Positions 25,077 to 32,820 of a stretch of DNA of 54,848 bases are shown here, piece by piece (within the stretch, counting starts at the first letter, position 1; the number at the start of each line of letters is the position of its first letter). The translations under genes and the position numbers were made by a program. Below the pieces are notes generated by a model that had not been told where the DNA came from, did no database searches, and was given only the letters and a program-made list of their open reading frames with translations. The DNA is from a virus, in IMG/VR virus record IMGVR_UViG_3300036852_000068, positions 1 through 54,848 of that record; one strand, given 5' to 3'.

Positions 25077-25477
25077 TGGCTAAACCCCTGCTGTACTAGC
25101 GTCGCAGCCAGAGTTAACAATACGTCTGTATCCCTTTGTGCAACTACCGGATTTTCAAAGACCAACTCTCCTGTATCGCCTCGCGCTTGAACCTTTATCA
25201 AATGCTTTGGCGTAATCGCCATGGTGGCTGACGTGCGCGGCATCTTTAATCTATGTGAAGCTGCATAAGCTTCCCCACCTATAACAACTTGAGAATTTGC
25301 GCCGGAACCTTTGTAGCTAATCGGAATGTTCGCCGCTACTTGGGCTATGGTTTCCGAATCGCTGGCCGATCCGCCGTCAATAAATGTCGGCCCCCAGAGA
25401 GTACAAACATCAGTAAACGGATATTCGGTTGCAAGTTCCGTTCTAACTTCATTGATCGCATCGCCAACTTCACTCAC
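25073..25477 (-). CDS. Head-tail joining protein (candidate)
   Basis: 134 residues with a start overlapping nothing and a 4-base overlap to the next gene. The protein is beta-rich, with VVIGGEAYAASHRLKMPRTSA and a C-terminal repeated strand. Length and location between the connector-like and morphogenesis genes fit a head closure protein. Low sequence evidence. Confidence 0.5.
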   Translation of the reverse strand: MSEVGDAINEVRTELATEYPFTDVCTLWGPTFIDGGSASDSETIAQVAANIPISYKGSGANSQVVIGGEAYAASHRLKMPRTSATMAITPKHLIKVQARGDTGELVFENPVVAQRDTDVLLTLAATLVQQGFSQ

Positions 25478-26053
25478 CTAAAATACCACCGCTGTCCGAA
25501 TACTAACACTTCCTTGTTGAATTTCAGAAGAAAAAATTGTCCATCCCAGCGTCTTTCTTATTCGCTGCCGGATGGCTTCGCGCTTTCTCTCGTTGTCAAA
25601 GTCAATTCCGTCACCGCCACCTTTGAGCCGGACAAATGAATTCCTGATCGTTGCCCATGTGGTTAAATCATCGCGAATGCTCGTAACTTGGTTAACAGTG
25701 AGATTTGTCACCGCACTTCGAACCGCCGCTGGCGTTTCACGGGCAACCTCGGCAAGAGTTACAATCTCATCTTCAGTTAATTCCCACGATGCTTCACGCA
25801 CCTGAATGACAATGGTTTTTTCTTCTGTGTCGTTATTAGACAGAGTAACTCGATTGATTAACTCATAATCGGTTCCGTCCGTGCCGCCGGATAGCTGAAT
25901 AGAAGTAGCTGTGGTAGTAAAATCTGAATCGGATTCTGTGACACCAGCAGGTAATTCCCACTCTGAAGCAGTAATCATCAGAGCGCCAAGGTATGACGCC
26001 CAGTTTATACCAAACGTCTTATCAACATCAGGGTCTTTTCTGAATACGCTCAT
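25478..26053 (-). CDS. Virion structural protein with Ig-like domain
   Basis: 191 residues. The N-terminus (RKDPDVDKTFGINWASYLG) and SGGTDGTDYELINRVTLSNN match a beta-sandwich type often found in phage head or head-tail genes. The C-terminus is basic and helical (DNERKREAIRQRIRKTL). It ends 1 base before the next gene. Confidence 0.6.
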   Translation of the reverse strand: MSVFRKDPDVDKTFGINWASYLGALMITASEWELPAGVTESDSDFTTTATSIQLSGGTDGTDYELINRVTLSNNDTEEKTIVIQVREASWELTEDEIVTLAEVARETPAAVRSAVTNLTVNQVTSIRDDLTTWATIRNSFVRLKGGGDGIDFDNERKREAIRQRIRKTLGWTIFSSEIQQGSVSIRTAVVF

Positions 26054-27606
26054 GCGGTTCTTTGTTCTGCTGAAGCAATAAAGATGCGGCGTTCCGCGCT
26101 TACAACAGAAGCTTCCAGTTCTTTAATTAACACAATCCGGCCTTCATTGTAAACATTAAATATTCTCGGCTCAGTGGAAATATCGACTAAATCAACGGGG
26201 CTTAGTAAGCGGGCCGCGTTGCCTGTTACCACGGCGACGCTTAAAGAAGCGGCTACAACGGAAATAATGGCAGCCCCTGACCCTGAGACTGCGGCCATGC
26301 CCACCGATAAGCCAACGCTGCCCTCTGCCCCAGCAACTCCGTCAACAATCGAAACACCGATAGACGAACCATTGGCCCAGTGTATCTCTGAGCCGATGAA
26401 AGACTCTGAAGCTGCACCGGCGGCTTGTGCTTGTGTCTGAGCAAATGCAGCCGCTAGATAATTTGTGACCGCGATTCCTGTAGCTTCACCAAGAGATTCA
26501 GCAAAGGAAACGAACACTCCGCTAACCTGTGATTCGCCGGTGCTCTGTCCAGTCCCGATGGATGTAGCTTCAAGTACAAAGCTCGACGTACTAACACCAG
26601 CAGAAAGTCCCTCGCCAATCGCAAACCCGACTGCGATGCCGTCAACGTTTGCCGATCCGTCTGCACTGGCAACGCCAAGCGCATCTGCTGTTAATACTCC
26701 GCTGACACTCGATACACCCTCTGATTGGGCTGTTCCTGCCGCTGTGCTTGCGCCTAAGCCGTCTGTAGTTGAAAGCCCAGCACTATCGCCAACTGCGCCC
26801 CAAATGGCCGCGCTAAGGCCGTCTGACGCAGCGACACCACTGGAACTACCCACGGCAGAAGTAAAGGCTGCCGCAACCGCTGAACCTCCCGTTGTGCCCG
26901 ATGCCGAGGCCGTAGAAGACGCTGTAGCTGCACCAACAACCGAAGAGGCCGCAAGACCAGCACTCGCGCCGACTGTCTCCCGGATGAATGAGATCGTTGT
27001 AGTGAATTCAAACCACGGATTATTCGCTGCCGTCGTGGAAGTGTCTTCAGGGAGATCGGTAGCATTATCATTTCCGTAGCTGAGAGTGATATTCCGGCTT
27101 ATGCTTGTAGCAGATCGAAAACCCCACTCAATGACAAGGTAATCACCGTCACTCACCGCCACGGATGACAAAGTAATTGACGCGTTTTCTGCTGCGTCCT
27201 TAAACTGCGCGTTTGTCAGACTTATAACTAATTCATTTCCCGCCGTAGCAGAGTCACTGGCTGTCTGAGCTAACAAGACGCCGCGATCCGTGCCATCAGG
27301 TTTGATAACTTTGACGGCCATCGCCAAGGTTGCGTTCGCCCCAGCGTTACTCTCAGAGCCGCGCATCTGACCTTTAACTGAACCGTTAATTGTTTGTGCT
27401 TTGAGTGGGCCAATGATCGTCCGGCCCATCGCACGCGCGGTAGGATTAGTCGTTCCGGTGGCTTCCGTCTTGGAAGTCATCGCGGAACCGGAATTCTTTA
27501 CTAGAGTTCCCGGAAGCGAAACGGGGTTGATCTGAACGGCAAAATTCCACGAGGACGGAGTTATGTCAGGCGTTCCCTCAGAGCGCACATAGATGCGCGT
27601 TGCCAT
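26050..27606 (-). CDS. Large repetitive Ala/Ser/Gly-rich virion protein
   Basis: 518 residues. Residues 1-210 are beta-rich. About 210-455 contain around a dozen imperfect repeats of 18-20 residues, spaced by G-x-S/A-x-G patterns such as GASAGLAASSVVGAA, typical of solenoid or triple beta-helix fibres. The C-terminal 50 residues carry R-rich strands (AERRIFIASAEQRTA). It is the only long repetitive protein of the late operon and probably decorates the head or forms a head fibre. Confidence 0.6.
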   Translation of the reverse strand: MATRIYVRSEGTPDITPSSWNFAVQINPVSLPGTLVKNSGSAMTSKTEATGTTNPTARAMGRTIIGPLKAQTINGSVKGQMRGSESNAGANATLAMAVKVIKPDGTDRGVLLAQTASDSATAGNELVISLTNAQFKDAAENASITLSSVAVSDGDYLVIEWGFRSATSISRNITLSYGNDNATDLPEDTSTTAANNPWFEFTTTISFIRETVGASAGLAASSVVGAATASSTASASGTTGGSAVAAAFTSAVGSSSGVAASDGLSAAIWGAVGDSAGLSTTDGLGASTAAGTAQSEGVSSVSGVLTADALGVASADGSANVDGIAVGFAIGEGLSAGVSTSSFVLEATSIGTGQSTGESQVSGVFVSFAESLGEATGIAVTNYLAAAFAQTQAQAAGAASESFIGSEIHWANGSSIGVSIVDGVAGAEGSVGLSVGMAAVSGSGAAIISVVAASLSVAVVTGNAARLLSPVDLVDISTEPRIFNVYNEGRIVLIKELEASVVSAERRIFIASAEQRTA

Positions 27607-28034
27607 TAGTCCTCAGTGATTGTTGATGCGGTGGTAATTCGCGGTGTGATGCCGTTACCCATTGCGATGTTTGGCGTGAGCGTTCCTGAGTACAAGAGCT
27701 TCCCGGCCCCTGATGATGCCGTGCCAACACCAAAATGAGTTGCTGTTCCCGTTCCCCCCGTGCCTGCCGGGAAGTCTATGTTTGCCGCTGGACTGACGGA
27801 GTTATTCGTTACCGTCCAACCCCCTGAAGTTCGAGCTACCGCAACACGAGCATAGCCTGTATAAGTCGCTTCGCTGGTTGATTGGTCACCAGCCTCACCC
27901 GGATCGGCGGTATGAAGGGAAACGTAGAGATTAGTTGCCGGTGAGGTTGTGTCGTTCTCTGCTAAATCGTTGATCGTCGTCGCGTTAAAAATCAGCTTCA
28001 GCAGATCATTTTCGAAGACATTCGATTTTGACAT
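27606..28034 (-). CDS. Phage structural protein (LHTADPG family)
   Basis: 142 residues, with the recognisable NLYVSLHTADPGEAGDQSTS and EATYTGYARVAVAR segments found in a common phage virion protein family. Mostly beta strands. The stop overlaps the start of the repetitive protein by one base, so the pair may act together on the capsid surface. Confidence 0.7.
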   Translation of the reverse strand: MSKSNVFENDLLKLIFNATTINDLAENDTTSPATNLYVSLHTADPGEAGDQSTSEATYTGYARVAVARTSGGWTVTNNSVSPAANIDFPAGTGGTGTATHFGVGTASSGAGKLLYSGTLTPNIAMGNGITPRITTASTITED

Positions 28035-28167
28035 GGTAAAATAAGCTTATGGCCCAACGACCTAATACTTCTAATTTACCCCATTCACCCGTCAATAGAA
28101 ATAGCCCTGTCGAGAATCCGAGAACTTGAACCAGCAGGTTAAGGTGTTGCCCTTAGACATTAGATTC

Positions 28168-28365
28168 CTATCGAATCACCCCAAAGACATAAGATTGTGA
28201 AGCAGTAGGCGTGATAGCCGAGAGCGTCACATTGCAGAAATTAATGCCTACTTGATTTTCCCCGCTTGCCCTTACTCCGGCGATTCCCAGCCCCGCTTGT
28301 GCCGTAGGCTTGTTAACGAAAACAACATCACCTGCGGTTACTGTGACTTTCTCTAGCTCGGTCAT
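28168..28365 (-). CDS. Small structural protein
   Basis: 65 residues, all beta-like (VTVTAGDVVFVNKPTAQAGLGIAGVR). It overlaps the next gene by 4 bases. The compact strand-turn pattern suggests a capsid decoration or connector partner. No family recognised. About 130 bases without a gene follow it. Confidence 0.55.
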   Translation of the reverse strand: MTELEKVTVTAGDVVFVNKPTAQAGLGIAGVRASGENQVGINFCNVTLSAITPTASQSYVFGVIR

Positions 28366-29084
28366 AGCGCTTGTAAGTCAACCCAAACATCGTTCTGCTT
28401 TTGGAACAATTTGCCAGCACCATCCACAAACGAAATGTAAATCGAGCCGTCCGCAATAGTGCTATCGGCTCCGACTTGCGCAACGATTCCCGCATCATCC
28501 GTAGCCGCACCGAAAAAGATTCCACCCGGATCGCCACCAACAACAGTCAGCCGCGCGAAACCTTTTAGTGGCACTCCCGCATTGAAACCATCATGCGCTT
28601 CCTTGTGACCGTCAATGACATAATCAAACCCTGCGCCTGCGGTGGAGTTCAAATGATCGATTGCAAAGGCCGCGCGGGCATTTACTGCTCCTGAATCGCC
28701 ACCAATAACTGAGACCACACCAGCATCGGCATTATCGGAGTCTTCCCCGACTTCTGCGATTACCGCAGCCAGCGGATAAGTGGTGGCACGAGCGCCGCCA
28801 ACAGAAAGTTTGGCAATCAGCGGAGCAAGATAATTCTTGGTCTTGGTAAGCGCATTACCAATGAGATTGAACATCGCCGTGCCGATATATGCACTATCGC
28901 CAGCCGCAGATGTTCCCACGCCGACTGCGACTTCCAGATCGGCTTGAACGAGTTGATACGAATCCTCTGTCCCATCATACGGATCGGTTACGACGATAAG
29001 CGCCTTGCCCTTGGTGACTTTGACCTTAGCGTTATACTCGCCGTCAATCAGGATGTTCGTATTGCCGCGCTTGATTCCAGGCAT
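28362..29084 (-). CDS. Virion protein of unknown family
   Basis: 240 residues, beta-rich, containing repeated Gly/Asp turns (VSVIGGDSGAVNARAAF, TVVGGDPGGIFFGAATDD). It lies downstream of the capsid gene in transcription order. It could be a head-tail connector or a minor head protein; I cannot decide. Confidence 0.5.
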   Translation of the reverse strand: MPGIKRGNTNILIDGEYNAKVKVTKGKALIVVTDPYDGTEDSYQLVQADLEVAVGVGTSAAGDSAYIGTAMFNLIGNALTKTKNYLAPLIAKLSVGGARATTYPLAAVIAEVGEDSDNADAGVVSVIGGDSGAVNARAAFAIDHLNSTAGAGFDYVIDGHKEAHDGFNAGVPLKGFARLTVVGGDPGGIFFGAATDDAGIVAQVGADSTIADGSIYISFVDGAGKLFQKQNDVWVDLQAL

Positions 29085-29087
29085 TGG

Positions 29088-29411
29088 CTACTCCTTACCT
29101 TCTAACGCTTCAACCAGTTCGGCCTTCTTCATGCTGTCCGCGCCCTCAACGCCTTGCTCGTTTGCGGCTTCTCTCAGTTCCGCAACGGTCATCGAGGCGT
29201 ATTTGCTTCCCGGCGCTTTAGCAAGATGCTTCCAGTCACCGGTTAGATCGCCACGCTCTACTGCGGCATCCAACTGCTCCTGAGACATTGCTGCTGCTAG
29301 CTCATCCTCCATGCCGGGAGTGAATACCTTAGCAACTTTCTCATTGCCCGTAGCTTCTTGAAGCACCGGCATACGAATACCATGTACAATTTCTCTGTTA
29401 TCCTTCGCCAT
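29088..29411 (-). CDS. Capsid-adjacent protein with SAP/Rho-N-like C-terminus
   Basis: 107 residues from the ATG at 29411. The C-terminal 37 residues (MTVAELREAANEQGVEGADSM and KKAELVEALE) form the helix-turn-helix type of SAP or Rho N-terminal domains, which bind nucleic acid or act as head-tail linkers. The N-terminus is polar. It sits directly downstream of the major capsid gene. Confidence 0.65.
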   Translation of the reverse strand: MAKDNREIVHGIRMPVLQEATGNEKVAKVFTPGMEDELAAAMSQEQLDAAVERGDLTGDWKHLAKAPGSKYASMTVAELREAANEQGVEGADSMKKAELVEALEGKE

Positions 29412-29420
29412 CAAAGCCTC

Positions 29421-30473
29421 CTAGGTTACAAGCGTGTTTTCAACAAACAGCTTCTGCTCGTTCGGAATAGTAAAGGGGTTGCACTGCACGTCAACTTTAA
29501 GCTCTTTGCCGGTGTTTGACTCGTCGTAATAGACGGTCATCCCATTCTGGTCAATCCCGGCGGCGGGGAGTGCGCGAGCTAATTCCATTGCGCGGGTAAC
29601 CGGGGCAAAGGCTGTGCGACCTACACGCCCACCTTGAGGAACAGCAGCAATACGGCCCGCAGGCCATACGTTAGCTGCGCTGGTAGCCGTGCCGCCATCG
29701 GTGAACGGCTCAAGCGTGTCGTCAAAGAGGTAGAAGGTAAACGGGTAGCCAATGTCGTCCGAGATGCGCTGGGCCAGTTGCGCGCGCGTCATTGAGACGC
29801 CGCCAAGAAGGTCAGGAGCGTCGGCTTGAATGGCGCGGAGAAGGGCAATGCGGAGGACAACGCCTTGAATCGGGCCAACCGCGTCAACCGCATCCTCAAG
29901 CCATGAGATTAGAGTTGCATAAGCATCAACGCCGGGGTCATTCCATGCAGTTGCAGCGGTGGTAAGCCGCGTTGCATCAAAACCGAATGAGACTTGATGC
30001 GTTGAGCCAGTCTGCGGATTCTTCGCGGTAACAACGCCGGTGGCCCATGCAGTGAAGGCGTCTACTTCAATGCGGCGATAGTTGGCTTGAACAATCTGCG
30101 ACACCTTGCCGGGAATTGAGCGGCCAAGGATTTGATCAATAGCGGCAGAGTTCGCATTCGCCCGCTCATTCATCTTCTGCATCTCGTACTCGCCCCACTT
30201 GTAGTAGCCCTCAACCGGGACGATACGGAGGTTGCGAATGTCAGGCGTCTTGTCGGGAATTAACCGGCCCGGCGAGTTCCATTCGCGTCTGTCCGAAACA
30301 GGGCGAAAGTCCAGCGTGGTAACTTCGTTCAGGTCAACTGAATCGACGTTCTCACGCGGGAAAAAGACGTCCCATTTCAACTCACCTAAGTTATTAGGCG
30401 ACATGGTTTGCGCCATCACCGTCAATGCGGCGGGCGACAAATCTTCAACTACTGGAATTAAGCTTCTAGGCAT
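29421..30473 (-). CDS. Major capsid protein (gpE-like)
   Basis: 350 residues, typical for the gpE-type capsid family. N-terminal PNNLGELKWDVFFPRENVDSVD and DFRPVSDRREWNSPGR form the P-loop and E-loop region; a long helix (EMQKMNERANANSAAIDQIL) and A-domain strands follow. The order scaffold, decoration, capsid matches lambda-like heads. The protein assembles the icosahedral shell. Confidence 0.82.
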   Translation of the reverse strand: MPRSLIPVVEDLSPAALTVMAQTMSPNNLGELKWDVFFPRENVDSVDLNEVTTLDFRPVSDRREWNSPGRLIPDKTPDIRNLRIVPVEGYYKWGEYEMQKMNERANANSAAIDQILGRSIPGKVSQIVQANYRRIEVDAFTAWATGVVTAKNPQTGSTHQVSFGFDATRLTTAATAWNDPGVDAYATLISWLEDAVDAVGPIQGVVLRIALLRAIQADAPDLLGGVSMTRAQLAQRISDDIGYPFTFYLFDDTLEPFTDGGTATSAANVWPAGRIAAVPQGGRVGRTAFAPVTRAMELARALPAAGIDQNGMTVYYDESNTGKELKVDVQCNPFTIPNEQKLFVENTLVT

Positions 30474-30484
30474 CGGTCAACTCC

Positions 30485-30904
30485 TTAGGTGTTGGTCAGA
30501 TGAATCATTGAACCTGCGGCATTGAATGCAGCCAGTTCGTCAGCAGTGTATGCGCGGCCCATGTTGTCTTCCGCTACGTCGCGGTTGACTTCGCCGATAG
30601 TGCCCATGCCGACAGGGATAGTAGCTGTGTCGGCCGCAAGACTCGCGTTCGTCGGCGGAATCGTCGCATGGTTAATCGGAATCGGCTCAGGATTGACCGC
30701 GTAGATAAACTCACCCGCAGTGCCGTCGGCTAATGTGCCGTCCTTTTTGAACGGAACACCCGGAATTAGATAGCCGTCAGCATCTACTTCAGCGGTGGTC
30801 AGTTCCGAAATGTCTACGACAACTTGCTGTAGGCCGAGAACCTTACCCACGAACGGGTGGCCATAGCCCGTGGTTCCTGCGGTTTTCTTTACATTTAAAG
30901 GCAT
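30485..30904 (-). CDS. Head decoration protein
   Basis: 139 residues, strand-rich with VAEDNMGRAYTADELAAFNAA near the C-terminus. The length and location between scaffold and major capsid genes match lambda gpD-like stabilisers, which sit on capsid threefold axes. The family call is moderate. Confidence 0.65.
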   Translation of the reverse strand: MPLNVKKTAGTTGYGHPFVGKVLGLQQVVVDISELTTAEVDADGYLIPGVPFKKDGTLADGTAGEFIYAVNPEPIPINHATIPPTNASLAADTATIPVGMGTIGEVNRDVAEDNMGRAYTADELAAFNAAGSMIHLTNT

Positions 30905-30913
30905 GATTGTCTC

Positions 30914-31654
30914 CTAGGCTGTTTTCTGAATGCCGAACCGCTGCTCAACCGCACTGGGCGGCAAAGCGGCCTTCTCGACTTCCTGTACCGACTTGCGAAT
31001 GTTAGCGAAAATGTCAGTCGAAGGTGGTGCGTTGTCACGCCATTGTTCCGGCGCGTAGACCCCGCTTCTGGTTTTCAATGACGCGATAAACGGCGCAATT
31101 GATGGCAACGACTCAATGAACTCTTGTGGTTTCTCCGTAACCGTATCGCCTTCCTTAACCTTAGCGACAACAGTTTCTTTGCCATCCTTGGTTTTGATTT
31201 CGAAATCAGGAAGGTTAGAGAGAAGCACAAACGCCTCAACATTATCGTAGTTGAGAATCTTTGCAACCTTGCGCAGATGATCCTCACGCTTGCGCCCTTC
31301 AGATTCTTCCTTGAGCGTCTTGTGCTCAGCGAGCTTGGCGGTCACCTCTGTGCCTGTGCCATGAGCTTTGATTTGCTCAAGTAGTTCAGCGTCAGCAACC
31401 GGAACTGCGCGATGACCACGCGGTAAGCCGCTGGATGCGCGGGCCGTTTCAAGCTGAGCCTTAGTTGCTGAAACTTCCGTCAACGCATTGGCCGCTTTAG
31501 CTTCGGCGGCGTCTTTCTCAGTCAGCAACTTGGCGTTATTAGCCTTCACCGGGTGATCATCAGAAATCTCCGGCACGTAACGGCCTTCGATGAGCTTGTA
31601 GTGCTCGCGCAATGCCTCGGGTACGTCTTCGAGCTTGTTGTAGATGGTTAGCAT
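30914..31654 (-). CDS. Scaffolding protein
   Basis: 246 residues. An N-terminal coiled coil (TEKDAAEAKAANALTEVS...) and acidic helices are followed by a Pro-containing C-terminal (ALPPSAVEQRFGIQ). This is the standard architecture of scaffolds that shape the procapsid. No clear ribosome binding site is visible; the start is preceded by AT-rich sequence and a small hairpin. Confidence 0.75.
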   Translation of the reverse strand: MLTIYNKLEDVPEALREHYKLIEGRYVPEISDDHPVKANNAKLLTEKDAAEAKAANALTEVSATKAQLETARASSGLPRGHRAVPVADAELLEQIKAHGTGTEVTAKLAEHKTLKEESEGRKREDHLRKVAKILNYDNVEAFVLLSNLPDFEIKTKDGKETVVAKVKEGDTVTEKPQEFIESLPSIAPFIASLKTRSGVYAPEQWRDNAPPSTDIFANIRKSVQEVEKAALPPSAVEQRFGIQKTA

Positions 31655-31683
31655 AATTTAAATTCCGCTTGTCTTAGCGGTCT

Positions 31684-31727
31684 AAAAAAAAGGCCCGCCA
31701 ACTCTCTTCTTGAGAATTAGCAGGCGG
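31684..31727 (-). terminator. Strong rho-independent terminator upstream of the scaffold gene
   Basis: Minus-strand stem CCGCC (31727-31723) with GGCGG (31699-31695), an inner 7-bp stem (31718-31712 with 31706-31700) including a GU pair, a 5-base loop and a bulge, then a run of eight T (31691-31684). It lies between the portal-side genes and the capsid genes and should reduce read-through into them. A 5-bp hairpin (CCGCT/AGCGG at 31666-31681) follows before the scaffold start. Confidence 0.75.
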
Positions 31728-31816
31728 TTCGCGGTCATGTCTCTGCCGCGCATGGCTTGCTGGCCTAAGTGTCAAAACGGCTGGCTGGGGCTTCGCTTCC
31801 CTTTGACCGTTTTCTA

Positions 31817-32041
31817 TCAGACGGCTTCCTTGAGCCGCCTTAATCGAATGATCTCCCGCGTTAAGTTGCGGATCGATTCATCGATCTCACGCCGGAGTTT
31901 AACGGAGTTTGATTCTGGATTGCAAGTATTATTTTCTATTGGGTGGTTGACGCGCTCATTTATACCGTCCCGGTTTAAGGCGGCACTGCCAGCACCCGCG
32001 ACTATTTTTCCCGCTACGATAGTGGCTTGGAGCGTGCTCAT
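31817..32041 (-). CDS. Small hypothetical protein
   Basis: 74 residues from the ATG at 32041, overlapping the upstream stop as ATGA, with GGGAAT before it. It begins STLQATIVAGKIVAGAGSAALN, then a polar loop and a basic C-terminal helix (NLTREIIRLRRLKEAV). Function unknown. It is the last gene before the terminator. Confidence 0.55.
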   Translation of the reverse strand: MSTLQATIVAGKIVAGAGSAALNRDGINERVNHPIENNTCNPESNSVKLRREIDESIRNLTREIIRLRRLKEAV

Positions 32042-32505
32042 TTGTAAATTCCCAACTTGTAACAACGATCCGTGAACTGTCGCACCATTTCGCCGAGAGC
32101 ATAGCATAGCCGCTCTTCGGTACCATCGTTCGGTAGCACTCGGACTCGGACGTGATCAGAAGCGCGAAACGGGTTGTCATTAACGATTTCACTAATCGGT
32201 AACCGCGCTCGCCCGGCCCAGCTAAGTGCCGCATGGGTCATTTCATGGGCAATGCAACCAACACCTAGAAACCCTTTGTAGAAATTCAACTCAGCAAAGC
32301 AGCCAGTCTTGCGCCATTTTGATTTACTGGAGTAAGTATAAACCTCTTGCCCTGTACACGATGCTTCATGGTTTCGCTGAAGCGGTTTATATTGATACAT
32401 CGCTTTCTTAGTCGGCCAGATGTTCACGACAGCATAGAAGTACCGGCCTGCGGGATAGACGCGGAAGATTGCGAGAGGCTTGCTAGGTTTGCGCCGCTTG
32501 GTCAT
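32038..32505 (-). CDS. Metallopeptidase-like protein (HExxH)
   Basis: 155 residues. The core is IAHEMTHAALSWAG with a HExxH zinc motif; an acidic partner could come from EERLCYALGEM 25 residues later, as in SprT or ImmA-type peptidases. The N-terminus is basic. Location between portal and scaffold genes raises a possible role in head maturation, but cleavage targets are unknown. Confidence 0.6.
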   Translation of the reverse strand: MTKRRKPSKPLAIFRVYPAGRYFYAVVNIWPTKKAMYQYKPLQRNHEASCTGQEVYTYSSKSKWRKTGCFAELNFYKGFLGVGCIAHEMTHAALSWAGRARLPISEIVNDNPFRASDHVRVRVLPNDGTEERLCYALGEMVRQFTDRCYKLGIYK

Positions 32506-32523
32506 TCTCTGCTACTTGGAAAC

Positions 32524-32820
32524 TTACGGTTCATCTTCAACGTCGTCAACTGCAACTGAGGAAATGACTACAAACCGCTTGCCGTCCATGGAAATACTAA
32601 TCTCTTCTGAGTGGATGAGCCGCCCAGCCGCGTTGAGAGTCTTGAGTCTTTCTTCAAGCAATTCAATGTCTCCGAATTCAACCTTCCATTGCTGGTCTAT
32701 TGGAGTTGGCGAGGGTGAAGGATTAACTTGAGCGCGGTTGTTACGCATGTCTGTAAGCAAAAGAAAGTAACCTGAAAACAGCAGAACTATTATCACCATC
32801 AGCAGAACGCGTTTAATCAT
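32524..32820 (-). CDS. Membrane-anchored protein
   Basis: 98 residues with an N-terminal transmembrane or signal anchor (VLLMVIIVLLFSGYFLLL, about 5-22), a Pro/Ser linker (NPSPSPTPI) and a soluble alpha/beta C-terminal domain. The stop lies 18 bases before the peptidase start. Such an anchored protein is unusual in a head module. Function unknown. Confidence 0.6.
   Translation of the reverse strand: MIKRVLLMVIIVLLFSGYFLLLTDMRNNRAQVNPSPSPTPIDQQWKVEFGDIELLEERLKTLNAAGRLIHSEEISISMDGKRFVVISSVAVDDVEDEP

Noticed and set aside
26465-27079. Long plus-strand open frame of 204 codons
   Set aside because: Antisense shadow of the Ala/Ser/Gly repeat protein; the low-complexity codons make the opposite strand open.
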